DNA from: Buxus sempervirens
Lineage: Eukaryota; Streptophyta; Magnoliopsida; Buxales; Buxaceae
Assembly (NCBI GenBank): GCA_947561395.2
Contig: OX387182.1
Location: 40,789,949 to 40,853,948 of the forward strand
Direction of reading: 5' to 3'
DNA length: 64,000 bases
Shown here: positions 23,938 through 34,742 of the stretch, in pieces
How the letters are laid out: each line of letters begins with the position of its first letter
How positions within the stretch are numbered: position 1 is the first letter of the stretch
Position numbers and translations under genes: made by a program
The notes under the pieces: generated by a model
What the model saw: the letters and a program-made list of their open reading frames with translations, nothing else
Told to the model about the DNA's origin: nothing
The model's database searches: none

Positions 23938-24030
23938 AAATCTGTTGGTCCAACGGTGGAAGGGGTGTACACATAAGCTTCATGCACCTATGTGGACACA
24001 TACATCACCGTTGGACCAGCAAATCTTCCG
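23938..24030. repeat. Imperfect inverted repeat around TTGGTCCAACGGTG
   Basis: AATCTGTTGGTCCAACGGTG at about 23939 is mirrored by CACCGTTGGACCAGCAAATC at about 24007. A further palindromic centre lies around ATGCACCTATGTGGACAC. It could form a hairpin of roughly 90 bp and may be a MITE core. Confidence 0.5.
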
Positions 24031-24390
24031 GCCAAGGGCTCCAACAGATTTCAGGTCCAAATAGAGGAAGGAAATATATTTATACCTTCTCCACATCTCT
24101 AGAAATTAGAAAGTAGGTGACTTGATGACTACCTTAATGGAAAGCAAAATGGATAAAGGGAAAAGATGAGGTACCCAGCACGTATTCTATCTAACCGATC
24201 AAAACTCTTCCTTGCTCTTTCCAATTAGTGATCAATGCTAGCTTTTCCGAGACTTCTCAAGGCAGTTTATGCTTCTCCAAGACCTCTCCATTTGGTCAAA
24301 AGAGATTCTTAACTTTAAACCATATGTATATGAAATTGTTAAAAGAGGGAAAGGGAATAAAGAGGAGGGAAATTGTTAGTTCTAGTAGGT

Positions 24391-24667
24391 TATGTTGGCT
24401 TAATTCTGTGCCAAAAAGTGTGTTTAAAATTTTTAGATTGAGTTCAAGAAGTCATGGCTCAAACGATGTTGCAAACGAAGTTAAAATGAGCTTTTATGCT
24501 CAACGTTAGACAACATTTGATCCAGAGTTCGAACGATGGAATTAAAGCCTGCAGACAGTCAAACCTGAGAGTGGCGTTAGAGAACGTTTGATCTAGTGTT
24601 TGAACAGTGGTTCAACGTGAGACCCGCATGAGACCAATGTGAGACGCTGAATTGGATGTGAGACAAC
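24391..24667 (+). mobile_element. Possible Ty1/copia LTR fragment interrupted by element C
   Basis: It starts TGTTGGCTTAATTCTGTGCC, an end type seen in some copia (SIRE-like) LTRs, and runs to the boundary of LTR C at 24668. The remainder is not found on the other side of element C, so the assignment is weak. The last 60 bp contain repeated GTGAGAC words. Confidence 0.25.
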
Positions 24668-26059
24668 TGTGAGACATGAGAAAAATCAATTCAATGACTT
24701 CCTAATCATCACACGGGATTGGTTAAAAACACATAGTCGTCACCATTCTGTTTAGGTGTGAATTGGACACCAAAATATCAAATAAGCACAAAACGGCAAA
24801 TTTAGGGTAAAAATAACCCTCTAAAAAATAACCAGAGATAGGTAAGGGGATTAGGTTATGAACAGGGGAAGGTGTTAGGCACACCTATTCATCCACACAA
24901 GGTGGTTGCCAGGCATTGTTCATGTTAAAATAAAGGAAAAATGGCTTGCTACAAAAATCATGAAAAATCACAAAAAAGACAAAACTATACGGTTTTTTTT
25001 CATACGAATAGCCTGATTGATCCAGAACTTTCAAATATGATCATACCATTCCTAGGGTTTCATGATTAAAATAAAATTGAGATAAAATCAAATAAAACCA
25101 AAATAAAGTGAAAACTTCAAAAATCTGGCTTCAAGTTAAATTCTAGAAATCTAGAAAAATATGATTGTTATAAAATATTGCAGAATTAAACTTGAACAAT
25201 CCAAGACATAGGTATAGCCCATATTTCACATTAGATCAAGAAATCAAAACCAAAAATATCCACGTTGATGAAGAACATCAAAATGGGAGAACTTAGACCG
25301 TAGGGTCTTCTCTTAAACATGAAAAACGACTCAAAAACCACTTCATGAAACCCTAGAAGTTACTTTCAGGCTTTTGAATCCAGATCTATCATATAGATCA
25401 TGATAGATCCAAGATCTTAGCCTAATATCACAAAATCACGAAAACAGTGCCTTAGGTGCAAAAGTGGTGAAAATCTCAATTTTAGGAGAAAAAGAGGATT
25501 TCATGCTATAAACATCATAGACATCATAGATTCATTCAGATTCAATCAAAATATCATTAAAACCTAATCATGATATTCAAAGCAGCCATATCTCACAGAT
25601 TAGAGCACATGGGGGTCTACCCTACGGATCCACCTGTTCTCTTTTCCCCTAGCTCTCTCTTCACGTTTTACGGCTAGAGAGACTCTTGAGGTACTTGGAG
25701 ATAGGTTTGGGTATACAAACACAATCAAAGGCCTTATTCTAGAAAAAAAGAAGAAAAACAGATATGGGGTTCTATTCTAAGGATCCACCTGTTCCCCTTT
25801 CCCCTAGCTCTCTTTTCACGTTTTACGGCTAGAGAGGATTCTTGAGGTACTTAGAGACAAGTTTAGGAATACAGAATAAAAGAAGGCCTTATTCTACAGC
25901 AATGGAGAAGATCCTATTATCTCTAGAATTGAAGACAGAAAATAAAAGAGAAAAGGGACTTACCTGGATTGAGCAAGCAGAGTAGGAGGGATTCCTCTCT
26001 TCTCTTGGAGCTCCTTGGACTTCAAATTTTCATGGCCCCTTGCTTAAGGATCTCCTCTC

Positions 26060-26067
26060 TATTTATA
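26060..26067 (-). promoter_or_regulatory. TATA box of LTR C
   Basis: TATTTATA on the + strand, with the TATAAATAGAG context on the minus strand as in the other LTRs. The palindrome array starts 202 bp upstream, the same distance as in LTR B. Confidence 0.6.
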
Positions 26068-26268
26068 GGCAAACCCAGGGGTAAGGCTGGTCCAGAAGGA
26101 TATACCAAGATCCCACCAGATTGGGTTAAAAATAGGGATAATGCCCATCCATAGCCAACAAAGATATTTCGAACGAATAAAAGAGATAATTCGCTCATTT
26201 AAAGAGATATTTGACTGAAGATAAGGCTCTGAAATCAAGAAAGGATAAAATTCTCACAAAAACATAGC

Positions 26269-26372
26269 GCCCGTATATATATTGCGGGCAAATGTGCCCT
26301 TATTCTTATTACGGGCACTGTGTGCCTGTATACAAATTTTGGGCGCGGCCAGCCCGCAGATATAATACGGGC
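26269..26372. repeat. Palindrome array 1 of copy C (U3)
   Basis: Four 21-bp units start at 26269, 26296, 26324 and 26352 (27, 28, 28 bp apart). Each is a variant of GCCCGTA-n7-TACGGGC. Copy B has its array at the matching place. Confidence 0.8.
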
Positions 26373-26475
26373 ACTGCCTAAATTATTGAATTTTATGCAT
26401 TTTTGGCCTGTTTTAAATCCCTATTACATGTTTTCATTATTTTCTCATTTTGTAGTGCAATTTGGGGTGTCTACA

Positions 26476-26490
26476 ACTACCCCCTCTTTT
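26476..26490 (-). other. Polypurine tract of copy C
   Basis: The minus strand reads AAAAGAGGGGGTAGT directly before the LTR start TGTAGACACC, as required for plus-strand priming. This fixes 24668-26475 as a 3' LTR and the element as minus-oriented. Confidence 0.7.
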
Positions 26491-26822
26491 CTGGTAATTG
26501 AAATCAATTACAAGCAGAGAGCAAAAAGACCCACCAATTGCACTTTTTGAGATTTTTGTCTAACTAATTGCATTTTGCAAGGATTAAATGGATGATTTTG
26601 GAAAAAGAATTTATGTGGAAGATTTGCGGAAAAGTCCCTAACCTTAAGGGGCAAATCCTCCTCTCTAGTCTCACTGAGCACTCGTGGCTATAAAGTGAGA
26701 TTTGAGACAAAATTTTTAAACAAAAGTGGGTAAGGTGGCAATCCTTGCAACTTACAACTAATATAAACATTAATCTTCTAAAAAGTGTGGAGAAAATAAT
26801 GAAAAATGCAATTTTCTGTTTT

Positions 26823-26926
26823 GCCCGTATTTGCATTGCGGGCTTATGAAGCCCGTAATTTGAATACGGGCGCAAATGACCGTAATACCTTTGCGGGCGC
26901 CTATTGCCCGTATTGCTTTCACGGAT
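26823..26926. repeat. Palindrome array 2 of copy C (PMD leader)
   Basis: Four 21-bp units start at 26823, 26851, 26878 and 26906 (28, 27, 28 bp apart). The second is near-perfect: GCCCGTA-n7-TACGGGC. The PMD leader (AACCGCGGCCGCGAAC) follows directly. Confidence 0.85.
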
Positions 26927-28257
26927 TTTGGCTTCCTTCTTAACCGCGGCCGCGAACTCCTTTCCTTCTTGCTCGCATTTTGCCCTAACTTCTCTGCGAC
27001 CGTAATCTCTTCTCCGGTCTCCAATTTCTTCCGACCGCACTTGTCTTCATCTTCTCCGGCAACTCCTACCATCTCCGATGACCATCTTCGACGACTCAAA
27101 TTTCCGGTGACGTCTTTTGTTCTCCTTCGCACTTTGCTCCCTGTTGCGATTGAGGATCTTCTTCAAGCACCAATCCTCTGTTCTTTGTAAGTCCAACTTC
27201 TGATTTCTTTTGCAAGCTTTTCCTCCTTCGACTGGAGTCTGGAACAGGTATGCTCGCCCTTTGTTTTCAGTTTTCATATTAACCATGTCCCGAATCCATG
27301 ACTGAGCGAATGCAACTATAGTTGGTATGATTTTGATTGTTTTGCTTGGTTTACAGAGTTCCCCAATTAGCATCTTATCCGAAAATATAAAATTGGATGA
27401 TTTGTGCCTCATGAACCAATCTCTTGTGCTGTTAATTCCTGTCTGAATATGATTGCAATTCTCTTAATGAACGCACTAGATTGTTAGTACTTGAATGGTC
27501 AAAAATCCCTCAAATGTTGGCTTGTTCATCATTATAGGCTGCCAATTTTCCTTGCCGATGACACCTCTGAGAATGTAATGCTTCTGGATTCATGTTTGAC
27601 CCATAACTGTATTGTTAGGTTCTTGAGATGATACATTCTTAATCACCTGCCATGCTTTCATCGAATTTCTGATTCCTCTTTGCCATGTAAGCACTTTAAT
27701 TACAAATACTGAACCCCAAAATTTCTGTATCTATTCATGGCTTGTATTGTTTTGATTTGACTGCCAGTTAATGAATCTTCAATTAGATCCTTGCTTCTTC
27801 AAATTTTAATTTTGCTGCCTTGTTCAACACTGACTGATTCTCTGATTCTGAATGATGCTCAAATTGTTGTATGACTCATGCTTCTTCATGGTTTTTTATG
27901 CTTTTTGACACACTGATGTCCTCTACTTGCAATGTTCGAGATCCTTTTGCTGATTCCTTGAAATAACATAAAATTAGCAATTAGAGAATTCAAGCATTCT
28001 ACAAAATCAATTAGAGATAAATCGAGGACTTTTAGGCATTTAGGAAATTCATTCATTTTTTCCTTATAAGAAGTCTGCACTCCCTATATTTTCATAATTT
28101 CCTGGTTAGAGCAAAGACAGCCCAATAGAATAATCATGATTTGGAATTCCTACAACATTTCCATTCCTTTTTCCTGCAAATGATCTTAATTAAAATGAAA
28201 ATCAAGCAATAAAAGTTTGAACAAGAATAATGAACATCTCCCTGATTTGAACCGTAG

Positions 28258-28419
28258 ATGGCTCGTGTTCGATCAGCCTCCAGGGATCCTACAGATGAGC
28301 CCTCCTCCTCGAGGGTTCGGCGGGATCATGCTAATGTGGCCTCGTCTTCGAGGGCCGAGAGGAATTCTGATTCAGACATCCCTAATCTTCCTTCTGGGGA
28401 TTCGCGTGAGGCGACCCCA
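28258..28419 (+). pseudogene. PMD accessory gene of copy C, exon 1 only
   Basis: ATG follows an acceptor AG at 28256-28257. The 5' UTR intron would run from the GTATG donor at 28248-1000 (27248) to there, as in copies A and B. The frame starts MARVRSASRDPTDEPSSSR, nearly the same as copy B, and is cut at the junction with unrelated sequence at 28415-28420. No downstream exon exists here. Confidence 0.7.
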
Positions 28420-29560
28420 ACCTTGTACAAGTTGATTACAACTGATGAAGCTTCATTAAAATGATTAATATTTTAGTAAAACGAGAAAATAAATTGCATA
28501 ATTAATAAGCTTATTGTCGTTTCCTTATTATTTTAACTGGAATTAACATGCTGAGGTGATTAAATTTAATCAGCTAAGGAAACGTAATGAACTTGAAAAG
28601 AGCCCACTTGTGCTTGTTACTACCAATTTGCTTATACTTATTATTATTTTTTTTAATCTGGTTGCTTATATTTAATAATGCACCGTCCAAAAGGTCACAG
28701 ACCCCACCTTTGTATTGTCTGATTTATTTGCAGGTAGCCCATGTGAAGGCATCCCCAGATAACAGAAGCATCCAAAGCGAATATACGGAGCATATGCTTT
28801 GGCGAGGATCACGAGGGTGGGGAGGGACCTAAAATAATGCACCATGAAAAAGCCACGAACCCCACCTGGTATTGTCTAATTTATTTGCTTTCAATGATCC
28901 TCTTGAAAGCAAATAAATGTGTCGTTACATTACCAAAAAAAAAATAAATAAATAAATGTGTCGTTACTGTAGCACCCTCATTTCTTTTTTGGGAAAATTA
29001 CTGTACACACTATCTTTTAAAATATTATTCCAAAATACACTACCTTCATAATTAAATGCCAAGTTTACACTTATTTTATAAACAATATGACATAATGCCC
29101 TACTGCATATATCATAAGACAAAAAATACCCCTTTTACCCCCGATTTACAACTCACAAACCGATCTAAACAATAAAACTGTTGAACCTTACTCCTTTATT
29201 TTGGTTGTTCCAAACCAAAAAAAAAAAAAAAAATTCAATCAAAACCTTTCGTCTACCTTCTTCTATGGCTAAAAGATTAACAGAACATGGATTGGTGCTA
29301 CTACTGCGATTGGTGCTTTTGTTGTGTTTTCTTCTTACCTGACATGCTGAACCACAAGTATAAAAACTGGTTTATGAGTTGTAAACCGGGGGTAAAATGG
29401 GCAATTTTTGTCTCTTGACACATGCAGGAGGGCATTTTGTCATTTTGTTTATAAAACTAGTGTAAATTTGGCAATTAGTTATGAAGATAGTGTATTTTGG
29501 AATAAAAGTTTTAAAATACAGGGTGTATAGTAATTTTCCCTTCTTTTTTTCCATCTCTGC
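28420..29560. repeat. Mosaic of NLR-flank and other repeat pieces
   Basis: 28420-28730 repeats the flank sequence also found at about 20155 and 33005. A block of roughly 105 bp beginning GTAGCCCATGTGAAGGCATC at 28735 recurs at 30413. The rest is AT-rich with no gene. Confidence 0.6.
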
Positions 29561-29562
29561 AG

Positions 29563-30243
29563 ATAGCATTATTTGTGTCTTCAAGTGATGCCATACAACT
29601 GGGCTGGCTTCTTTCATTTCTGAAGAGCATCCGTCCAGGGCAATTCATTGAAATGCGTGCAAACCTTGGAAAGGTTTTTGACCACTGAACAGAAACTATG
29701 CTCTTGGCTATGGTTTGATTAATTTTTTGGGAGCTATTGTTCTTCATTTTGTGTATTTTTAAACGATGTATAGTGCATTTACTAAAGTTGAGAAATATAC
29801 ACCATAAAGGTATGCAGTTATTGCCGGTGCCCTGAGCTGAAAACTATTGGTTTGGAGAAGCCATTTCATTGTTATTGTGGTTAACTTTGAAACCTTTTTT
29901 CCCGGAAAAAGGAAATGTTGGATTACAATTAGTGAAGTAAGAAAAGGTTCTTACCATGAGGGTCAGTAGCACTATTTTTATAGAGCTATTAATCTGTTGT
30001 GGCATCACTGAACTGTTCATCTGGTATTTAATTCTCCATTTAACCATTTGCCTTTTTAGATCCTAATGAGTTACTATCGGAATTTTGTTGAGGCTGTTAA
30101 TGGTATGTTTTGCTTATTGATAACTTATTTCTTTGTGTGGACTAATTGAATTGGTTTTTCAAATTTTCAGTACTCAAGGTCCTTCCTATATTCCACTCCA
30201 GCTCAACCTCTGGGCCCGGAGGACTTCGATCACTTGGAGAATG
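29563..30243 (+). pseudogene. Duplicated GT47 exons 3 and 4, frameshifted
   Basis: 29563-29673 matches exon 3 at 3738-3848 (same 111 nt, with several amino-acid changes). 30171-30243 matches exon 4 at 4346-4414 but is 73 nt rather than 69. The extra four bases near GAGGACTTCGATC shift the frame. Intron and flanks also match (about 29540-30400 to 3710-4560), so this is a genomic segment copy, not a retrocopy. Neighbouring exons are missing. Confidence 0.85.
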
Positions 30244-32225
30244 GTTAGTGATTCTCTTTGTTTTAGTAAAAATATCCTTGGATATATTTTAATCAGTTGC
30301 ATAGTTTGTGAAACTGTTTATGGAACTCCTGCTGTGCATGAGTGCTGCCCTGTAATACCAATGAGCGGTTCTTATTCATTTTTTGCCAATTGTTGTTATT
30401 CATTATTTGCAGGTAGCCCATGTGAAGGCATCCCCAGATAGCAGAAGCATATAGGGAGCATATGCTTTGGCGAGGATCACGAGGGTGGGGAGGGACCTAA
30501 AATAATGCACCATGAAAAAAAAACTTTAGAATATGTCGCTATAACAAGAAGTCAACACTTTAGAATATGTCGCTATAAAAAACCTTTTTGCGGCATTTAA
30601 AAATTCCATTATAATGTGAGCTATTATGGCAGTTTTTTAAAATGCCGTTATAAAGTTTTCCACATACACCGAATTTTAGAGGATTTCAATCTGTTTGTTA
30701 GAACATCACTATTAATTACAACAGTTACTTTATAAAATACGATCACTTGAAGGCTTTAGTAATGGTCACCAAGTGCGGCTAAAAGAATATTAATTTAAAA
30801 TAAATAATATACATCCCCAAAACAATGTATAAACATGCATGCATGTTCAAGGACCTCAGACAGTCGGGTAAATGAAGCTTGTGAATCCAATTTCATGTTT
30901 TGTGTACATGGCAACATGCGGTTTCACACTAATACTTTCGATGCATATTGGAAATCTAGTCATCCTCATAATGAAGCTAACATTAATCTAGTCCTCCTCA
31001 TAATGAATTTAACTTTATACAAGAATTCAGAGGAACCAAATGCTCTCTTCATATAGACTAGAAAACCTGCATAGACCCCCATTCTTCCTTCCAGAACAAA
31101 TTAATCACCGATCGAGTTCTCTGAATAACCAGGCCGAGCTATCAATTTAAAAAAGTTAAAACCAATACCTAGTTGAGTAAACCAGGAGAAGAAGCAGTTG
31201 GAAATATGACCAATTCGACTAAATCGTCCAAGCTTTATCCAATTTTGTAAAAATTCTTTCCCGCCATGTAATTAAAATAATGCAAATGCAATATACTTTG
31301 TCTTATATCATGAACGGTATCTGTCTTGGTCCAACTATCCTTTTTGATCTTATCTATTGACTGTCGATTGTATTGAAAGAGAAGCCCCAAAAGCGATTGT
31401 TGATAATATAATAGCAGGTCTCAGTGCCACCTCTCACCCAAAAAAAAAAAATTAAAAAAACCTAAAGAAGGTAGAGCTCTGTCCTGATCTTTTTAAAAGG
31501 ATATCCCTGTGGCTCCTCTTTATGATTCCGATGAGAAATGATAAGAACAGAAGTATACGTTATTGATATATCTGCAATGTGTAGGACAGAGATAAGAACT
31601 TCTAATTTGACCTGTTGGAAAAAAAAGAAAAACCAAATTAAGGAAGGATATTCATATTCTAGTGGCAAATAACATTTTTCAGTTTCTATTTGTTGTGAAA
31701 CATTATATTTTGTTTTCAAAAAATAAAAAATAAAAAGGTGGAAGTAGACTACTATCAGGTCACAAAATTTGATGGAATTGATAGGACTCATTTATTTGAA
31801 TTATCGACATGGCCCATCCATGGATTGTCACCACTTGATCTCTGCAAGGGCCATAAAAAAGAAAAAAAGAGAAAATAAATGTCTCAATAACAACTTTTAG
31901 ATTAATATTATATTACTTACTAAAAAAATAGGAAATCTCAATGTCTTACCACATAAAGGATCGATGCATGCTCTTCGAACAACACAGATGAACACATAGA
32001 AGCAGCCAATTAAGTACAACCCAGACATGTACTTGCAAGTTGCAACCCATGATCGAACAACACAAGAAACCCACACAAAATCCTGTTTAGGAAAATTGTC
32101 TGTGTTCTCACTATCCTCTGTTTTTCCAACAACAAAATTAGACATAGTTATCACAAAGGGGTTCTGTCTCTTCTTTTTTTCACTATATATCCATCACGAT
32201 CCAAGAACTATAAATTTAAGCATTC
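30244..32225. repeat. Second copies of 21.2-21.8 kb and 22.5-22.9 kb blocks
   Basis: About 30520-31080 corresponds to 21200-21760 and about 31925-32225 to 22540-22900, all in the same orientation. Between them is AT-rich DNA without a gene. At 30413-30517 lies the repeat that also occurs at 28735. Confidence 0.6.
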
Positions 32226-32529
32226 GCCTGGTCCCTAAAAATTCTAAAAGCGTTTGGGTGGTGCATGGCTATTGCATGGTCTCAGCCTCTAGAACTCTGC
32301 CAATACTTTGATTGCCTTAGAAACTTCAGCAAGTCAATCTGAAATCATAGCCAAACCATTTCAAGTCTAAGACAACCCATAGAAATGATGCACACAGAAG
32401 GAAATGTGAATATAAGGGTTGCTATCCTTTAACTGAATGGCCCAAACTGATCAAGCAGAGCTTTTGGCAGTATTCAGCTGGATCATCGATTCTAGACGAA
32501 CTTTTTGCAGAAAATTATTGGCTTTTAGC

Positions 32530-32700
32530 AATGCATATAAAGCAACGTTTCTTATTTTCTAAATTGCCCAAGTATAATTTGCTTACTTGTAAGAGGGGCC
32601 ACATGATTGTCATTAAGCATTTGAGACATGATCTTCTCCTCTCCACATACTTTTTTTGAGGTCTATCAGATCACTGACCTCGGAGAGATTATTCAAATAA
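32530..32700 (-). repeat. Partial third copy of LINE tail block
   Basis: The words AAATTGCCCAAGTATAATTT and GTCATTAAGCATTTGAGA match the 8.6-8.7 kb copy. It is too short and broken to code. Confidence 0.5.
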
Positions 32701-32704
32701 ATGG

Positions 32705-33682
32705 TCGATAAGAGGACTAATTAAGTCTCCCAGCCCCATAGTACTTGATTATAGCTAATAAGCAGAGAAAACAAAGGGATTGCCAATTGTTGTTATACAA
32801 ATTATATCGAATCTCTCAACGCCACTTGATTATATGATAACTAATGAAGCTTAAGTAACGTGATTAGACTTTTATTTCCTTGTTATTTTAACTAAAGTTC
32901 ATGTTCCCTCTCTCCGACTACCAAGAAAAATAAAAACATGTGAACAGAGGAATTCTAGGTTCACACTTGAGCAAGACAGAGTCTACAGTCACGCATGGCC
33001 CCAACCTTGTATTAGTTGATTACAACTGATGAAGCTTCAGTAAAATGATTAATATTTTAGTAAAATAAGAAAATAAATTGCATAATTAATAAGCTTATTG
33101 TCGTTTCCTTATTATTTTAACTGGAATTAACATGCTGAGGTGATTAAATTTAATCAGCTTAGGAAACGTAATGAACTTGAAAAGAGCCCACTTGTGTTTG
33201 TTACTACCAATTTGCTTGTACTTATTTTATTTTATTTTAATCTGGCTGCTTATATTTAATAATGCACCGTCCAAAAGGTTGACCTTACCTTGTATTGTCT
33301 GATTTATTTGCTTTGAATGATTCTCTTGACTTGGATGCATGATGCTCAAAAATTTATTTAAGAAGAAAAGAAGAGGGAAAAAGGAAAAAAAGGTCACAGA
33401 CCCCACCTTGTATTGTCTGATTTGTTTACTTTCAATGTTTATCTTGACTTGGAGGTCATCCACTAAATGCCATCTGTTTTTGTAGTGAAATTAATGATAG
33501 ACTTAACTTGGAGGGATTTTGATGCTGAAGTTGGTGTGATGTCCCCATTTCAATTGTTATCAACGAAAACTTAAAAAAGGTAGCTGAAAATTGGTCATAT
33601 TTTTTCTTTTTCCCTCTTTTTCTTTATAAATTTGGGGGACCTAAAATAATGCACCAAAAGGTCATAGACCCCACCTTGTATT
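32705..33682. repeat. Second copy of the NLR 5' flank
   Basis: It follows 19850-20640 closely in the same orientation, including AACATGCTGAGGTGATTAAA, the TTACTACCAATTTGCTTGTA block and the repeated GACCCCACCTTGTATTGTCT phrase. No NLR coding sequence lies next to it. Confidence 0.7.
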
Positions 33683-34742
33683 TGATGAAAACAGAAGATG
33701 ATGAAAATAGAAGAATTCAGATCTAGAGCAATAATCCTTGCTGTATATTTCATATCTTTCAAGGGAGTATTACTTTACAATTTATAGGATCTCTTCTAAC
33801 ATGAATAAAGAAAGAAGTTATACAATCTGAAAACATTCCAAAGAAGATCTACATCAGTCTCCCTACATTCCAAAGAAGATCTACATCAGTCTCCCTACAT
33901 TTATAGGATCATGCATAAATTGACTAACAATACTCAATGCATAAGCAAGATTCGGTCTTGTATGTGCTAAGTACATCAGTCTCCCTCCAAGTCTCTGGTA
34001 TCTCACTTTATCAGTTGGAACTTGGTCTGACTCAACATATAACTTCAAACCTTCTTCCACCGGTGTATTAGCTGGTTGACATGCTGACATTTCAGTTTCC
34101 TGTAATAGGTCCAAGGTATACTATCTCTGTGACAGAAATATCCCTTTCTTGGATCTAGATACTTCGATCCCAAGAAAATATTTTAAGGAACCAAGGTCCT
34201 TCATTTCGAATTCTTTGGATAAGTACTCTTGTAGTGCTTTCCTTTCTTTTGGATCATTCCCTGTGACTACCATATCATCTACATATATAATGAGTGCAGT
34301 GATCTTACCTTGTTGCTTTTTTAGAAACAATGTATGATCTGAATTGCTTTGATGGTAGCCAAAGCCTATCATGGCTTTTGAAAACCTTCCAAACCACTCT
34401 CTTGGGGATTGTTTCAATCCGTATAATGATTTCTTCAATCTGCACACCTTCTGACTATGTTTTGCTAGTTTCATGCAACCTAGTGGAAGATCCATATAAA
34501 CTTCTTCAAATAATTCTCCATGTAGAAAGGCATTCTTCACATCAAACTGTTGCAATGGCCACTCCAGGTTTGCAACTAAAGACAACAACACCCGAACAGT
34601 GTTGATTTTAGCTATAGGTACAAATGTCTATGTGTAGTCGATCCCATAGGTTTGGGTGTACCCTTTTGCCACAAGTCTTGCTTTATAATGTTCAACTATG
34701 CCATCTGCCTTGTACTTCACAGTGTAAATCCATCAACATCCC
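33683..34742 (-). pseudogene. Ty1/copia remnant with RT fragment
   Basis: The minus-strand translation from 34742 gives copia RT landmarks: [20 protein letters not shown], a stop, then LLSLVANLEWPLQQFDVKNA, the active-site YVDDM block (LIIYVDDMVVTG), KYFLGIEVSRSKKGIF, and GGRLMYLAHTRPNLAYALS. The internal stops and a break near 34118 show it is dead. The part upstream of RT is cut off by the LTR of element A at 34743. On the left the RT runs into a 32-bp tandem duplication (33836-33899) and LTR-like sequence starting TGATGAAAACAGAAG at 33683. Confidence 0.8.
33836..33899. repeat. 32-bp tandem duplication at the copia deletion junction
   Basis: Two adjacent units contain ATTCCAAAGAAGATCTACAT and CAGTCTCCCTAC. 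The second half copies the RT region near 33972 (CATCAGTCTCCCT), suggesting template slippage when the internal part was lost. Confidence 0.7.

Larger units (their letters stand above)
24668..26475 (-). mobile_element. LTR of copy C, 1808 bp
   Basis: The + strand begins TGTGAGACATGAG and ends GGGGTGTCTACA, so on the element strand it runs TGTAGACACCCC to TGTCTCACA. It matches LTR B (52537-54323) along its length. The block GGGGAAGGTGTTAGGCAC, also in A and B, lies near its 3' end. A tandem pair (period about 155 bp, near 25626 and 25781) lies downstream of the TATA. Confidence 0.85.
24668..28419 (-). mobile_element. Truncated Tat-like Ty3/gypsy element, copy C
   Basis: It keeps the 3' LTR (24668-26475), the polypurine tract, two palindrome arrays, the PMD leader with its 5' UTR intron, and PMD exon 1. 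It is then cut within exon 1 at 28415-28420. Pol, DUF7745-like and the remaining PMD exons are missing. Orientation (minus for the retroelement) follows from the polypurine tract and the LTR TATA. Confidence 0.8.
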
